From Polystyrenella longa (lineage in GTDB: Bacteria > Planctomycetota > Planctomycetia > Planctomycetales > Planctomycetaceae): a stretch of 64,000 nucleotides of DNA. The DNA lies in assembly GCF_007750395.1 (NCBI RefSeq), contig NZ_CP036281.1:657211-721210 (forward strand). Direction: 5' to 3'. Position numbers and translations under genes: made by a program. The notes under the pieces are model-generated. The model was not told the DNA's origin and ran no database searches. It saw only the letters and a list, made by a program, of their open reading frames with translations. Within the stretch, counting starts at the first letter, position 1, and each line of letters begins with the position of its first letter. Below are positions 17,442 to 27,266 of the stretch, piece after piece.

Positions 17442-20400
17442 TTATTTCAGCGAAGAAAGGTACTCCAGCAAGTCGGCCGCTTGTTCTGCGGTCAGGTCGC
17501 GGAACATTTGCTCGGGCATGAGCGACTTCTTGTGTTCTTCGACAAAGTCGATTTCGTCTTCGGGGACGGTGTGGTCTTTGAGTTCATTGTCTCGAACGAC
17601 AATCCCATCGGGTCCCCGATTGACAATCATCCCTGAGAAAACCAAGCCGTCCTCGTTACCGACGATGTACCCTTTGTACTTGTCCTCGATTTTTTTTGAC
17701 GGTTCCAGAATGCTTTCCAGGATCTGCTCACGAGTGTATTTCTCACCGATCTTCGCGAGGTCTGGTCCAAGCGCTGGTTTGTCTTCACCGACGGTATGAC
17801 AGTTTCGGCATTGAATGCCAGCAGTCCGGGTGAAGAGTTCCCGACCACGGTCTACGTTGCCGGGCTGAGCCAGCAGAGTGGCGATATCGAAATCGGTACC
17901 GAGCCGTTTCAGGCGAAGTTCTTCTGGTAGAAATCGCTCGAAGAGATCACGTGCGGCGGCGAACGAGCCACCTGTGGCGACGGTTAACATCTTGTCATCA
18001 ATTCCGGGCAAGAACTGATCTTGCTCGTAAGCGTGCAGTGCCTGCATGGCACCTGTGGGCGTCGACAGCAGCGACTCCAGCATTGCCTGGACTTCAGTTT
18101 CAGGAGCATTTGGGGAATCAGTCAGGAATTGAATCGTATCTTTGTTCTGCTGCTGCAGTGAGATTGTTTCAAAGGAAGGATCAGGTGTGTCTGCGTCTGA
18201 CTCCAATGTCAAAATCCAGTCGTGCAGGAACTGACGCGCCTGAGGATCGACCTGATGGGAGCCGACTTGGGGCATGTGCCCACTTCCCATTTTTGAAAGG
18301 CGATAGAAGAGCACAGACCTTGAGGGTTCGCCGGGTGCGATAAGCAGTCCATCTGCTAGATCGAACGTACCTTGCAGGGGTTTAACACCGATGATGTTGG
18401 TATAGCGATCAGGTTTGTTCAGCTCCAGTTCCATTTTCGCGTTGCCACCACCATCTTTCACGTGGCAATGAGCGCAGTTGATATGCAGATAAGAACGGGC
18501 TCGCATGTGCAGGTCGGCAGATTCATCGTAGGGGTTAACTAATGAAAAATCCCAAGTTTTTGTTACTTCCGCTTTGGTTGGTTTGCGAGGGGTGCTCCGT
18601 TCGGCGAGGGTTGGAATACGAGCCGACTCCACCTTGGGAGGAGCAGGGCGTTCCGCCTTGGTTGCCTGACGCGGTTCCTTGAAGAAACCGAGGTCATTGA
18701 ACATTGTGATCTGACTGACCAATTTTCCATCGACTTCGCGCTCGATATCAAGCTGAAGTGAATTCAAGCTGAGGACGAATTTGGCCTGTCGAGAGTGGCA
18801 GGACATGCACTCGGCGCGACTGGGAATGTTCCAGGTCCGTTTGCGAGTCTGGCCAGTATTCAGCGGGTCGGCTTCGGATAATTCGACCTTACGACCGTTC
18901 TTTTCCACCAGGGTGGCTTCGGTTTGTTCGTCGTTCCAGAGATAAGAATAGCCGAGCCATTCGTTTTCCTGACGGGTCAGGAGTCGCGTTTCAACGCGAG
19001 TTTGCTTCCCCGGTTCGAGTTCGAGTGTCAGCGTTTGGAGGGCGACAGCGCCATTCTGGAAGTCCCATCCATTCCATTTCGATTCTTTGATCCAGTCGTT
19101 GCCGGGAATGGCGAGCCAAAGTTCTTCTTTCGCTCCGTCATGAAAACCAGGAGCGACTGTTTCATACTTCACGACTCCAGCAGCCGGTTTGTTTTCCGGA
19201 ACAGATTCGTATAAACCGGTCGCAGAGAGTGTCTTAGGGAAATCGACCTTGTGATCGACATACGGGTTTGGTTCCAGCTGTAATAGAATGCCGTCGGCGT
19301 AATCGACCAGGAAGAGGTCATTCTGATGGTCGAGGCCAAAGGTGGCTATGCTGTAAGACGAGTCCGCTAATTCTTCGTTCCAGGTTACTTCTCCATCGAC
19401 GTAACGCAGTCCCCAGACTTTTCCTGTGGCATAGTCGCAGTAGATGTAGGCTTCCTGCAGTTCCGGAAGATCCGGTCCGCGATAGACGTACCCGCCCGTA
19501 ATCGAACGAGACTCGGTGTGGTGGTGTGAAGCAATCGGTTTGGTGATTTCGGAAGGCCCTTTTTCTCGTTCAGGAATGAAGGGAAGCCCACCTTCGGTAG
19601 CACTCCAACCGTAGTTGGCACCTTTCTTACCGACGTGAATCATTTCCCAGACATCCTGGCCCACGTCGCCGATGTAGAGTGTGTTGGTCGGCAGGTCCCA
19701 GTCCATACGCCAAGGGGCTCGCAGGCCATAGGCCCATAGTTCGTGACGTGCTTCCGGAATATGATTAAAAGGATTGTCTTCAGGAATCGAGTAGGCCTGG
19801 CCTTCTTCGTAATTGTCGACGTCGAGTCGCAGGATACCGGCTTGCAGGTCAGTGATGTCCTGGCCCGTCACGTTGACGTCGGAGCCCGTAGTTCCATCCC
19901 CGGTTGAAATGTAGAAATATCCATCCGGTCCGAAAGTGATGCCGCCGCCGGTATGACCGCGTGATTTCCAGCTGACAATCATCCGTTCGGAATTGGGATC
20001 GATTTTGGCGTTCTCGCCTTCCTGCATCTTGAACTCGTAGACTTCGATTCGCTCTGAGTTATCAACTTGTTTGGTTCGAACTTCGACGAAGAGGTATAAG
20101 CGTCTGTTCTCAATGTAGTTCGGATGGAACGTGATGTTGTATGGGTCACGTCGCAACTTCGGTGTATGAATGTTGAAGACTTCCGTTAGCTCTGTCCCTT
20201 TGGTTCCATCTTCAAACGCGACGATCTGACCGCCGAATTGAACCACAATCATTCGATTGGTTCCTGGTTCTGCCACCATCGCGACGGGTTCATCGAACTT
20301 CAACTGCGGATAAGCGCGTTTTAGCCGGTACGGTTTCGGTGGTTCTGGAGAACCGATCACATTGGAGGTGGTGAGCGGAACGCGTTCTTTCAGCTGGAAC

Positions 20401-20501
20401 AGGTCGCTGACAGGTTCTTCAGCCATGGTGACTGCCAGGGGCAGACTTGTCAGCAGAAATAGAACCAGAATGGTGACGATGCCGTTTCGGTGACGCCGCA
20501 T
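17442..20501 (-). CDS. PQQ-dependent sugar dehydrogenase-like propeller fused to tri-heme cytochrome c
   Basis: The 1019-residue secreted protein (signal peptide ending VTMAEEP) begins with a six-bladed glucose/sorbosone-dehydrogenase-like propeller (about 60-430): FDEPVAM, HTGGGITFGPDGYFYISTGD, YGLRAPWRMDWD, GDVGQDVWEMI and ITGGYVYRG are typical. A linker domain follows, then c-type heme motifs CMSCH (about 566), CAHCH (about 674) and CRNCH (about 897); the last belongs to a PVC-type C-terminal cytochrome domain ending in AEQAADLLEYL. It probably oxidises a sugar or alcohol in the periplasm and passes electrons to its own hemes. It is not grouped with other dehydrogenase genes here and converges on the AroD/AroE-like gene. 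Confidence 0.88.
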   Translation of the reverse strand: MRRHRNGIVTILVLFLLTSLPLAVTMAEEPVSDLFQLKERVPLTTSNVIGSPEPPKPYRLKRAYPQLKFDEPVAMVAEPGTNRMIVVQFGGQIVAFEDGTKGTELTEVFNIHTPKLRRDPYNITFHPNYIENRRLYLFVEVRTKQVDNSERIEVYEFKMQEGENAKIDPNSERMIVSWKSRGHTGGGITFGPDGYFYISTGDGTTGSDVNVTGQDITDLQAGILRLDVDNYEEGQAYSIPEDNPFNHIPEARHELWAYGLRAPWRMDWDLPTNTLYIGDVGQDVWEMIHVGKKGANYGWSATEGGLPFIPEREKGPSEITKPIASHHHTESRSITGGYVYRGPDLPELQEAYIYCDYATGKVWGLRYVDGEVTWNEELADSSYSIATFGLDHQNDLFLVDYADGILLQLEPNPYVDHKVDFPKTLSATGLYESVPENKPAAGVVKYETVAPGFHDGAKEELWLAIPGNDWIKESKWNGWDFQNGAVALQTLTLELEPGKQTRVETRLLTRQENEWLGYSYLWNDEQTEATLVEKNGRKVELSEADPLNTGQTRKRTWNIPSRAECMSCHSRQAKFVLSLNSLQLDIEREVDGKLVSQITMFNDLGFFKEPRQATKAERPAPPKVESARIPTLAERSTPRKPTKAEVTKTWDFSLVNPYDESADLHMRARSYLHINCAHCHVKDGGGNAKMELELNKPDRYTNIIGVKPLQGTFDLADGLLIAPGEPSRSVLFYRLSKMGSGHMPQVGSHQVDPQARQFLHDWILTLESDADTPDPSFETISLQQQNKDTIQFLTDSPNAPETEVQAMLESLLSTPTGAMQALHAYEQDQFLPGIDDKMLTVATGGSFAAARDLFERFLPEELRLKRLGTDFDIATLLAQPGNVDRGRELFTRTAGIQCRNCHTVGEDKPALGPDLAKIGEKYTREQILESILEPSKKIEDKYKGYIVGNEDGLVFSGMIVNRGPDGIVVRDNELKDHTVPEDEIDFVEEHKKSLMPEQMFRDLTAEQAADLLEYLSSLK

Positions 20502-21226
20502 CGAAAGTCCTCTCAGATGATAGATTGAATCGGTAAGAATGTATGTCTGTGAAGGTTAGGGCTCGTTTTGAATTGAGCAGCCTTCTATAAATCGAGACGT
20601 TGTCTACGGATCAGATTGGGGGAGCGGCTTCTCTGTCAGCTGAATCAGCGGGCGTATCGGTTCTGAATGCAGGTTTGAAAAACCTGCCCGTCCAGTTATC
20701 GCCAGAAGGGCCGAATCGATTGGCAGATGAGCGGGAAGCGGAATCTTGGGATGGAAGTCGCATACAGAGGCCAGTGACGACCGTAAATACTAATGTGGAA
20801 CTTCCAACATACCACCACCAATAGTCTCTTTTCAATTGTTCAATTGCCCATTGTACCGCTTTACCCAAGGGTCATTGAGAAGGGAGGTGTGAACAAAAGA
20901 ACTGTATGTTCGTTGGTGTGCAGCATAAATCGCCGTTTCCATTCAGGAAAACTATAGCACAGAAATCGCAAAAATGAGCATTTTGGCTATCGGAGAAGGC
21001 GAGAGAAAGTAGATTCCCGTGGGCCCAAAAATGGGTTGTACCGTTTCCAACTTGTTGCTTCCGTTGGAGTTTCGCTTGCCTACTGGTATGGATGTCGCTT
21101 ATTTTTGTGTAATTCTTTCCAGATTCAATAGGAATTCGAAAGACTCGCATTTCGGATATTCCGCTTTTGCTGTCTAATTCTCCGAGACGACCATCGATGT
21201 TCGCCTTCGTGTAGAAAGAAAACAGA
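20502..21226. other. Long intergenic region without a convincing gene
   Basis: This 725-bp space separates the divergent PQQ/cytochrome and hydrolase genes. Short open frames on both strands give low-complexity or unrelated products and I support none of them. One perfect 8-bp inverted repeat (GCAGGTTT / AAACCTGC, loop GAA) lies at 20669-20687 on the 5' side of the PQQ/cytochrome gene and could be regulatory. No RNA gene was seen. Confidence 0.45.
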
Positions 21227-22282
21227 GTGTTTCCGATTTTCAAGCCGGCGCGATTGCTCCGCAATCCTCACTTGCAGACGATCCTGCCTGCCTTCTTTAC
21301 TGAACTGCTCCCCGCCTACGCTGCGCGCCAGCATCGGATTAATTTGTCTGATGGGGATCAGGTCGTGTTACACGATGATGAGCCAGAGCAGTGGCAGGAT
21401 GGAGATCCGATCGTCCTGATGACGCACGGACTGACGGGGTCGTACCTGAGTTCCTACCTCGTCCGTCTTTCCGATAAACTGAACAAGATGGGATTTCGTA
21501 CCTTCCGCAAAGACTTGCGGAACTGTGGCGCTGGCTTCGGGCTGGCAAGATTTCCCTATCATGCTGGACGATCTCAGGACTTGCTGGAATCGATCGAGTA
21601 TATCCATCAGATGGCTCCCAACTCACCTATTTCGCTGGTCGGGTATTCCCTGAGTGGAAATATCGTCCTGCGTACATTGGCTGAAGATCCTGACAGCCTA
21701 CCCGAACATCTGGTTACAGCGGTCGCCGTGAACCCACCCATCGATCTGCATCTTTCCGTGCAGGCGCTCGATTCAATACTGGGCCGGTTCTATGATCGCT
21801 ACTTTACCAAACGGCTGATGAAACATATCCAACTGCTGAGCGAACACGATCCTATTCACGATCAGATCAAATTCGACAGAATTCCGCAGACAGTTTACGA
21901 ACTGGATGATGCCTATACGGCTCCCATGTCCGGTTTCGATTCGGCGGAGCATTATTATGCGGAAACCAGTAGTCGGCAGATCATGAGTCAAATCCGCTTG
22001 CCCAGTCTGCTATTAACCGCGAATGACGACCCACTGATTCCCGTGAGGATGTTTGAGGGACTCGATACTCATCCGGCAGTCACCCTGCACGTTGCACCTC
22101 ATGGCGGCCACTTGGGATACCGTGGAAAACGGGGGGGAGACCCTGACCATCACTGGATGGACTGGCGAATTCTGGAATGGTTGGACAAACATGGTCGCCC
22201 GAATCCGGAAAAACCTTCTGCTGTACCTGCTCCTCACCATCATCGCCGGAAAACCGAATGCCATTTGCAATCGGACTGCTAA
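21227..22282 (+). CDS. YheT-family alpha/beta hydrolase
   Basis: The 351-residue cytoplasmic protein starts at GTG (VFPIFKPARLL) and shows the YheT pattern: RNPHLQTILP, then THGLTGS for the oxyanion region. The nucleophile elbow is GYSLSGN (Ser141), the acid is in NDDPLIP and the His in GGHLGYRG. YheT proteins are carboxylesterase-like; the natural substrate is not established. One elbow residue is unusual: the second Gly of GYSLGG is Ser here. The C-terminus carries a His/Pro-rich tail (PAPHHHRRK) beyond the usual end. The FKBP lipoprotein gene follows about 97 bp downstream on the same strand. Confidence 0.82.
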   Translation: MFPIFKPARLLRNPHLQTILPAFFTELLPAYAARQHRINLSDGDQVVLHDDEPEQWQDGDPIVLMTHGLTGSYLSSYLVRLSDKLNKMGFRTFRKDLRNCGAGFGLARFPYHAGRSQDLLESIEYIHQMAPNSPISLVGYSLSGNIVLRTLAEDPDSLPEHLVTAVAVNPPIDLHLSVQALDSILGRFYDRYFTKRLMKHIQLLSEHDPIHDQIKFDRIPQTVYELDDAYTAPMSGFDSAEHYYAETSSRQIMSQIRLPSLLLTANDDPLIPVRMFEGLDTHPAVTLHVAPHGGHLGYRGKRGGDPDHHWMDWRILEWLDKHGRPNPEKPSAVPAPHHHRRKTECHLQSDC

Positions 22283-22378
22283 CGGCTTAAGGTAAATCAG
22301 TTGCCTGCGTAGGCAGAGCAATTATTGATCGACCAAATTTCTCAAACCTGCATGGCTATTGCCGGAGATGTCGCCGTT

Positions 22379-22891
22379 ATGTTGCGCTCCCTGTCCTGTT
22401 TATGTGTTGGGCTTTCCTTAGTTCTGACCGGTTGCGAGTGGGGTTCTAACCAGGCTCTGCGAGGACGCCAGCTCGATCCCATTAAAGTGGGAAATGAAGC
22501 AGGCCATGATCATGGCGATGGGCATGACCACGATCATGATCATAGTGACTCCACCGCTGAGTGGGTCACCACCAATTCCGGATTGAAATATCGCATCCTT
22601 AAGGAAGGCAAAGGCAAAAAACCGGCCTCGTCCAATGAGGTCACCGTGCATTACCGCGGTTGGTTGGATAATGGGAAAGAGTTTGACAGTTCCTATGGTC
22701 GTGGTGAACCGATCAGCTTTCCTCTTACAGGCGTGATTCCTGGATGGACGGAAGGAATGACCTATGTTTCCGAAGGTGGAGAAATCGAACTGGAAATTCC
22801 GGCCAATTTAGGCTACGGAAGCCAACAGGCAGGTCAAATTCCGCCCAACTCGACTTTGCATTTTACGGTCGAGTTACTGAAAATTAAGTAA
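22379..22891 (+). CDS. FKBP-type peptidyl-prolyl isomerase lipoprotein
   Basis: A folding helper that catalyses cis-trans isomerisation of proline bonds. I choose the ATG at 22379 (170 residues) because it starts a lipoprotein signal with the lipobox LTGC (Cys19), so the mature protein should be anchored in the membrane facing the periplasm. A His/Asp-rich linker (about 45-58, HDHGDGHDHDHDH) follows and is likely to bind divalent metal. The FKBP domain contains SGLKYRIL, VTVHYRGWLDNGKEFDSS, the GVIPGWTEGM motif and IPANLGYG. The gene ends at a strong bidirectional hairpin at 22911-22950. Confidence 0.9.
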   Translation: MLRSLSCLCVGLSLVLTGCEWGSNQALRGRQLDPIKVGNEAGHDHGDGHDHDHDHSDSTAEWVTTNSGLKYRILKEGKGKKPASSNEVTVHYRGWLDNGKEFDSSYGRGEPISFPLTGVIPGWTEGMTYVSEGGEIELEIPANLGYGSQQAGQIPPNSTLHFTVELLKIK

Positions 22892-22910
22892 GCAGAATCT
22901 ACTACAAATA

Positions 22911-22950
22911 AAAAGCACGTCGCTCCCGGGAACGACGTGCTTTTTTGTTT
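22911..22950. terminator. Bidirectional intrinsic terminator
   Basis: A perfect 9-bp stem AGCACGTCG / CGACGTGCT (22914-22922 and 22933-22941) encloses a 10-nt loop whose own centre (TCCCGGGA) is palindromic. An A-run lies upstream and a T6 run downstream, so it can end transcription from both converging genes. Confidence 0.9.
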
Positions 22951-22997
22951 ATCTTCTGCTTGCCAGGATAAACCGTAAGCGGAATAGTGAACCAGGA

Positions 22998-24743
22998 TTA
23001 TTCCTTTTTCTCTTCCGGCTTCGGTTCTTCTTTGGGTTTCTCTCCCGCGATCGCTGTCAGCCAGAGGTCCGAAGTTTGTTGTGACATCTCGCTGACGGTC
23101 GCGACGACCGGTTGAGCAGGGCCATCGACTTCACGCGTTTGTGGCTCGCTGTTTTCGGCGTTGGGCGTTTCGTTGGGGACAGTTTCTGTTAAGACGGGGA
23201 CAGCAACGATTTCCAAGGGAGTCGAGGCAGTCAAATCATAAGGCGAGTTCAGTGCCAAGGTAACCTTCTTGGAGGAATCTCCTGTAGGCTCGGAAACGGG
23301 GGCTTCGACAGTGACTCCCTCGGGAAGTCCCTTGACGTCGAACCTTAGTTTCTGAGCGTAACCTCGTTTGCGTGTGATGGTGACTGGCAACTCCAGTTTT
23401 TCGCCACCTTTCAAAGTGAATTTGGTCGCGGCGACCGTCGCGTCGAATGCGGGTTCGGCTGGGATGATTTCCAAACGATAGACGAAGCGATACCCACCGA
23501 AATCGAATCGATCACGAACGTCGATAGTGTATTCGCCGTCTGCTGGAAACGTGAAGTCGAAATCAAAGTCGACATTGTCACGGGAGATGTCATCCACCTC
23601 TTTGAGAACTTTACCTTCGCTGTCGTAGATACGGACGAGCGGATCGAGGGGAAAGCCTTTCTCGCGTGAAGTCATGCGGATCTGGTACAGGCTCCCTTTC
23701 GCTGCTGTGAACTGGAAGCGGTCATTATCTTTGCGTTCGTGAATCTGGCCTGTAATCACTGCGGGAAGCGTGATTGCCTGAGGAGATTCTTTTTCGTTTG
23801 GTTCTCGCTCGATAATTTGCGGGTATTTTGTTTGTTCCAGTTCGACCACATTGGCGATCTGCTCGTGATGATACTTCACGGATGTCGCGTCTTCAGTGGG
23901 AGTTAACGTCACTTCGTGCAACTCGCGTGGCAGGTTCCAACCGAATAATTTGAGAGCGGTCGGTTCGCTGGCGGAAACAGACAGGGGCGTGGTGTGATCG
24001 ACGTAAGGGCCGGTCGTCACCATCAGGCGGTAAGTGTAGTTGCTGGAACCGGAGAACGAGATCGACTGATTCGGTTTGGAGGGAAAGGAGAACAGACGCA
24101 GGTAATAATCGCCCGCTTCGGCAGCGGTGTAGACGGCCATGGGATCCACACCCAGGTCGTCGTCATATTGTTTCAGTACAAATCCACGAGGCGAGACGAC
24201 CTGCATCACGGAGTCCATCGGCGAACCCATTCGCGAGTTGGCCTGCATGCGGGCCACGACGGTTTGTCCCGGTTCTAGGTGAACGCGGTAAACATCGACA
24301 TCGGCCCCCGAGCTTAATACACCGTTGACGACTACTGTTTGAGGTTCGATGACAAAGGCTTCGTCCAGTTCGTTGTTCTTTTCCGTTTCCGTGACTTCGG
24401 GAATGGTGCCGATTTGAAACGGACGCAGGTTGGAAGCCCCTTCCGGAGTATGTAAACGAATCCAGGCAAAGCCCGGAGCGGCATTCTCAGGGATCGTGAT
24501 CTTCAGCTGGTTTGGTTTTTCGCCCGGTTCGATTTGCAGATCATCACGGGATGACCAGACAGCGGCGTGCTTTTCTTTATCAGTCGTCCCTTCGATCATT
24601 ACGACGACGGTCGTTCCGGCCTGTCCTCCCATGGGAACGAGGGCCTTGATCGCAGGAACGGCAGCATAGCTCGAGGTCGCCAGCGACAGGCTAAGTGCCA
24701 CAGTGATTGATAAAGTCAATTTTAGAACGGAAGGCAGGTTCAT
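22998..24743 (-). CDS. Secreted PPC-domain protein (planctomycete type)
   Basis: The 581-residue exported protein (signal peptide ending SSYAA) has an N-terminal Ig-like/IPT segment, then at least two bacterial pre-peptidase C-terminal (PPC) domains: one around ELDEAFVIEPQTVVVNGVLSSGADVDVYRV and one around ESPQAITLPAVITGQIHERKDNDRFQF. Both end with aspartate-rich turns. A beta-rich domain (LKGGEKLELPVTITRKRGY) and a Glu/Lys/Pro tail follow. PPC domains usually help secretion or binding; no catalytic site is visible. Its position 69 bp downstream of the DUF1549/DUF1553 gene on the same strand is a common planctomycete pairing and suggests the two act together at the surface. Confidence 0.83.
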   Translation of the reverse strand: MNLPSVLKLTLSITVALSLSLATSSYAAVPAIKALVPMGGQAGTTVVVMIEGTTDKEKHAAVWSSRDDLQIEPGEKPNQLKITIPENAAPGFAWIRLHTPEGASNLRPFQIGTIPEVTETEKNNELDEAFVIEPQTVVVNGVLSSGADVDVYRVHLEPGQTVVARMQANSRMGSPMDSVMQVVSPRGFVLKQYDDDLGVDPMAVYTAAEAGDYYLRLFSFPSKPNQSISFSGSSNYTYRLMVTTGPYVDHTTPLSVSASEPTALKLFGWNLPRELHEVTLTPTEDATSVKYHHEQIANVVELEQTKYPQIIEREPNEKESPQAITLPAVITGQIHERKDNDRFQFTAAKGSLYQIRMTSREKGFPLDPLVRIYDSEGKVLKEVDDISRDNVDFDFDFTFPADGEYTIDVRDRFDFGGYRFVYRLEIIPAEPAFDATVAATKFTLKGGEKLELPVTITRKRGYAQKLRFDVKGLPEGVTVEAPVSEPTGDSSKKVTLALNSPYDLTASTPLEIVAVPVLTETVPNETPNAENSEPQTREVDGPAQPVVATVSEMSQQTSDLWLTAIAGEKPKEEPKPEEKKE

Positions 24744-24812
24744 CGTTATCGAGGTTCCAGGCGAGGTTTAAAACAGAGGCAGGTCGTGATTGTTCCGAGT
24801 CTCTATGCGATG

Positions 24813-27266
24813 TCAGTCTTTGAATACAAACTCGGGCGTATTCAACATGGCCCACATCAGGTCCTCGGTGACCATTTTGCGATCAGCTCCTTCTTCGTTG
24901 TAGATGGAAATCGCGACTTCCCGTTCTTCGGCATCTGGGAAGCGGTTATAAACGCTCAAATACAGTTCTTCTATAATCTGTTCGTTCGTTTTGTCCGACG
25001 CGACCAATGTCGCGGCATACCCTTTGTCACTGGTGACCTTCTTGTAAAGTTCTTCCGAGTTCATCAGGTGCAGAGCTTGCACGATGGTCGTGTCGGTCGT
25101 TCGTTCACAAGGAGGATCCTGGTTCGGGTCGGGACGTCCAAAGGCATCGAGGAAGAGCGAGTTGATTCGCGTTGTCCACAATTCTTTCGCCGATACACCC
25201 GCAGGCATCGCCTGGAAACTCTGTTTGTCCCCTGTGATCTGAATGATCGAGTCGAGTAGCACTTCGGCCCGTAAACGCTGCCGGTAATACCGGGAGTAAT
25301 TCCGTGTATCAACCGTGTTTCGTTCGACCGGGTTTGAACTGAGGCCATAAACGTAGGACGTACAGATTCGACGAATTAATTGTTTGATATTGAAGTCATG
25401 AGCGGCGAAATCTTCACCGAGGGCGGTTAGAAGTTCCTGGTTCACAGCCGGGTTGGTTCCACGCAGGTCGTCGACAGGTTCGACCATCCCGCGTCCCATC
25501 AGGTCGGCCCACACGCGGTTTGCCATCACCTGAGAGAAGAACGGGTTTTCTTTAGCCGTCATCCAGATCGCCAGGGATTCGCGTCGATCCAGGTCTTCTG
25601 TAATTTCGGGTGCTTCACCGAATAACGGCCGCGGAGGAAGAACCTCATTCGTCAGGGGATGTTTGACTTCTCCGCTTGGTCCGTTGTAGATCATCTCTTC
25701 CGAACCGGAGATCGGTGGCGAGAGGCCAGTCCCTTTATATTTCACGCGGGCAAAGTAAGCGGCAAAACTGTAAAAGTCGTCCTGTCCCCAGATTTCAAAT
25801 GGGTGATGGTGGCACCGGGCACAATCGAGCCGAATCCCGAGGAACAACTGACCAACCATGGTCGTGACTTCATCTGGAGTTCGGCGGTCACGGAATAAGG
25901 TCACCGCTCCGTTACGGAAGGTACTGCCTTGTGCCGTCACCAGCTCACGGACGAATTGGTCGTAAGGTTTGTTTTCCCTGAACGATTCGCGAATAAAGTT
26001 GTCGTAATTAAGGACCGCTTTGATACCGACCCGGTAAGGGTTCGGTCGCAGCAGGTCGGCCCATTTACTCGACCAGAACTCAGCGTATTCGGGTTGTTCG
26101 AGTAAGTGATCGATCAGAAGAATTCGTTTGTCGCTGGAAGAATCTGTTAAAAAGGCTCGTGTTTCGGCTGCCGTAGGGGCGCGACCGATGACGTCCAGAT
26201 AGGCTCGACGCAGGAAGGTATGGTCGGGAGCCTGTTCGGAGGGAAGCAGTTTCAGCTCTTTAAGGTTTTTCCAGACGAGGCCATCGATAAAGTTCTGTTC
26301 GGGAAGTTGATCGTAGATGTTTTCGTCGACGTCGCCCGGCAGCGGGACGGAAACATTGCAGATGGCGATCACATTGTGGTACCGGGCCATGACGGCTGCT
26401 TTGCCGGTGACGGTACCGGAAGTGATCAGGCCTGTTTCGTCGATATCGGCAATAGCCGCTTCATTCGATTGGTATTGAGTAAGGCGGGTGACATCTTTCT
26501 GAGTGCCGTCCGAATAGTGTGCCGTCACGATCAGCTGTTGTTCTTTTTCGTTCTGCATAATCCGGGCGGACGGATAGACAGTGACTTTTTCCAGCGTAGG
26601 CGTATCGGGTTGCTTTTCAGGCGTGCCTGAAGCAATCCATCGTGCAAGCAGGTTGTATTCCAGGCTGCCCGGTTCCAGCTTTTTGCCTCCACCATGTGGA
26701 ATGACGGCTGAAGTTTTCTGTAAGATCAGGCTCTGTTCGGGAGCAGGGGGGAACAGGCGACGCCCACGTGTCTCTTTGGTGAGTGCGTTGTAATCGAATT
26801 CGGCATCAAACCCGAGTAGTGATAGTTGGAAGCCATTCTGGCCGCGAGCCTTACCGTGGCAGGGGCCAGAGTTACACCCGTAACGGGTCAGCAGTGGCAT
26901 AATATCCCGATTGAAGTCGATCTGTTGTACGACGCCGGCATTCGTGACCGTTACGCTCAGTTCCTGGGTCTGGTCGCCGAGGGAGACTCGGATCTTTCCC
27001 GTCCCATTGTCGACGGGAAAAATGATGTTTTCCTCGACACGACAGATCTCCGGCGTCAGCGACTCAATCGTCGCTTCGCGAGTGCGGTCAGTGACGAACT
27101 CTCCTTCCGCCTGATCAATCACCATGTGCTGGTAACTGTGCTTTCCTTTCAGCTGGATCTCTTGCGGAAAGACGGTGAGCGGGGCAGAGTCCGCAAGTGC
27201 GGATGTCAGGGGAAGTGACAATAACGTCAGACAAAGAACGGAGATAAACTTCATTCGTTTCAGCAT
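24813..27266 (-). CDS. DUF1549/DUF1553 protein with CxxxxCH motif
   Basis: This large planctomycete-type surface protein is of unknown biochemical role. I start at the ATG at 27266 (817 residues), which begins MLKRMKFISVLCLTLLSLPL, a signal peptide; the longer frame to 27362 adds a proline-rich stretch that would block it. An N-terminal region is followed by the motif RYGCNSGPCHG (a CxxxxCH variant of a c-type heme site). Next come a Big2/Ig-like segment (VTVYPSARIMQNEKEQQL), the DUF1549 domain (FIDGLVWKNLKEL, HTFLRRAYLDVIGRAPTAAE) with CARCHHHPFE, and the DUF1553 domain (NPFFSQVMANRVWADLMGRGMVEP). It precedes the PPC-domain gene and is probably its operon partner. Confidence 0.88.
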   Translation of the reverse strand: MLKRMKFISVLCLTLLSLPLTSALADSAPLTVFPQEIQLKGKHSYQHMVIDQAEGEFVTDRTREATIESLTPEICRVEENIIFPVDNGTGKIRVSLGDQTQELSVTVTNAGVVQQIDFNRDIMPLLTRYGCNSGPCHGKARGQNGFQLSLLGFDAEFDYNALTKETRGRRLFPPAPEQSLILQKTSAVIPHGGGKKLEPGSLEYNLLARWIASGTPEKQPDTPTLEKVTVYPSARIMQNEKEQQLIVTAHYSDGTQKDVTRLTQYQSNEAAIADIDETGLITSGTVTGKAAVMARYHNVIAICNVSVPLPGDVDENIYDQLPEQNFIDGLVWKNLKELKLLPSEQAPDHTFLRRAYLDVIGRAPTAAETRAFLTDSSSDKRILLIDHLLEQPEYAEFWSSKWADLLRPNPYRVGIKAVLNYDNFIRESFRENKPYDQFVRELVTAQGSTFRNGAVTLFRDRRTPDEVTTMVGQLFLGIRLDCARCHHHPFEIWGQDDFYSFAAYFARVKYKGTGLSPPISGSEEMIYNGPSGEVKHPLTNEVLPPRPLFGEAPEITEDLDRRESLAIWMTAKENPFFSQVMANRVWADLMGRGMVEPVDDLRGTNPAVNQELLTALGEDFAAHDFNIKQLIRRICTSYVYGLSSNPVERNTVDTRNYSRYYRQRLRAEVLLDSIIQITGDKQSFQAMPAGVSAKELWTTRINSLFLDAFGRPDPNQDPPCERTTDTTIVQALHLMNSEELYKKVTSDKGYAATLVASDKTNEQIIEELYLSVYNRFPDAEEREVAISIYNEEGADRKMVTEDLMWAMLNTPEFVFKD

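Noticed and set aside
20611-21264. Minus-strand frames of 85 and 130 codons
   Set aside because: No family resemblance or start context; they may be noise in a 725-bp promoter region.
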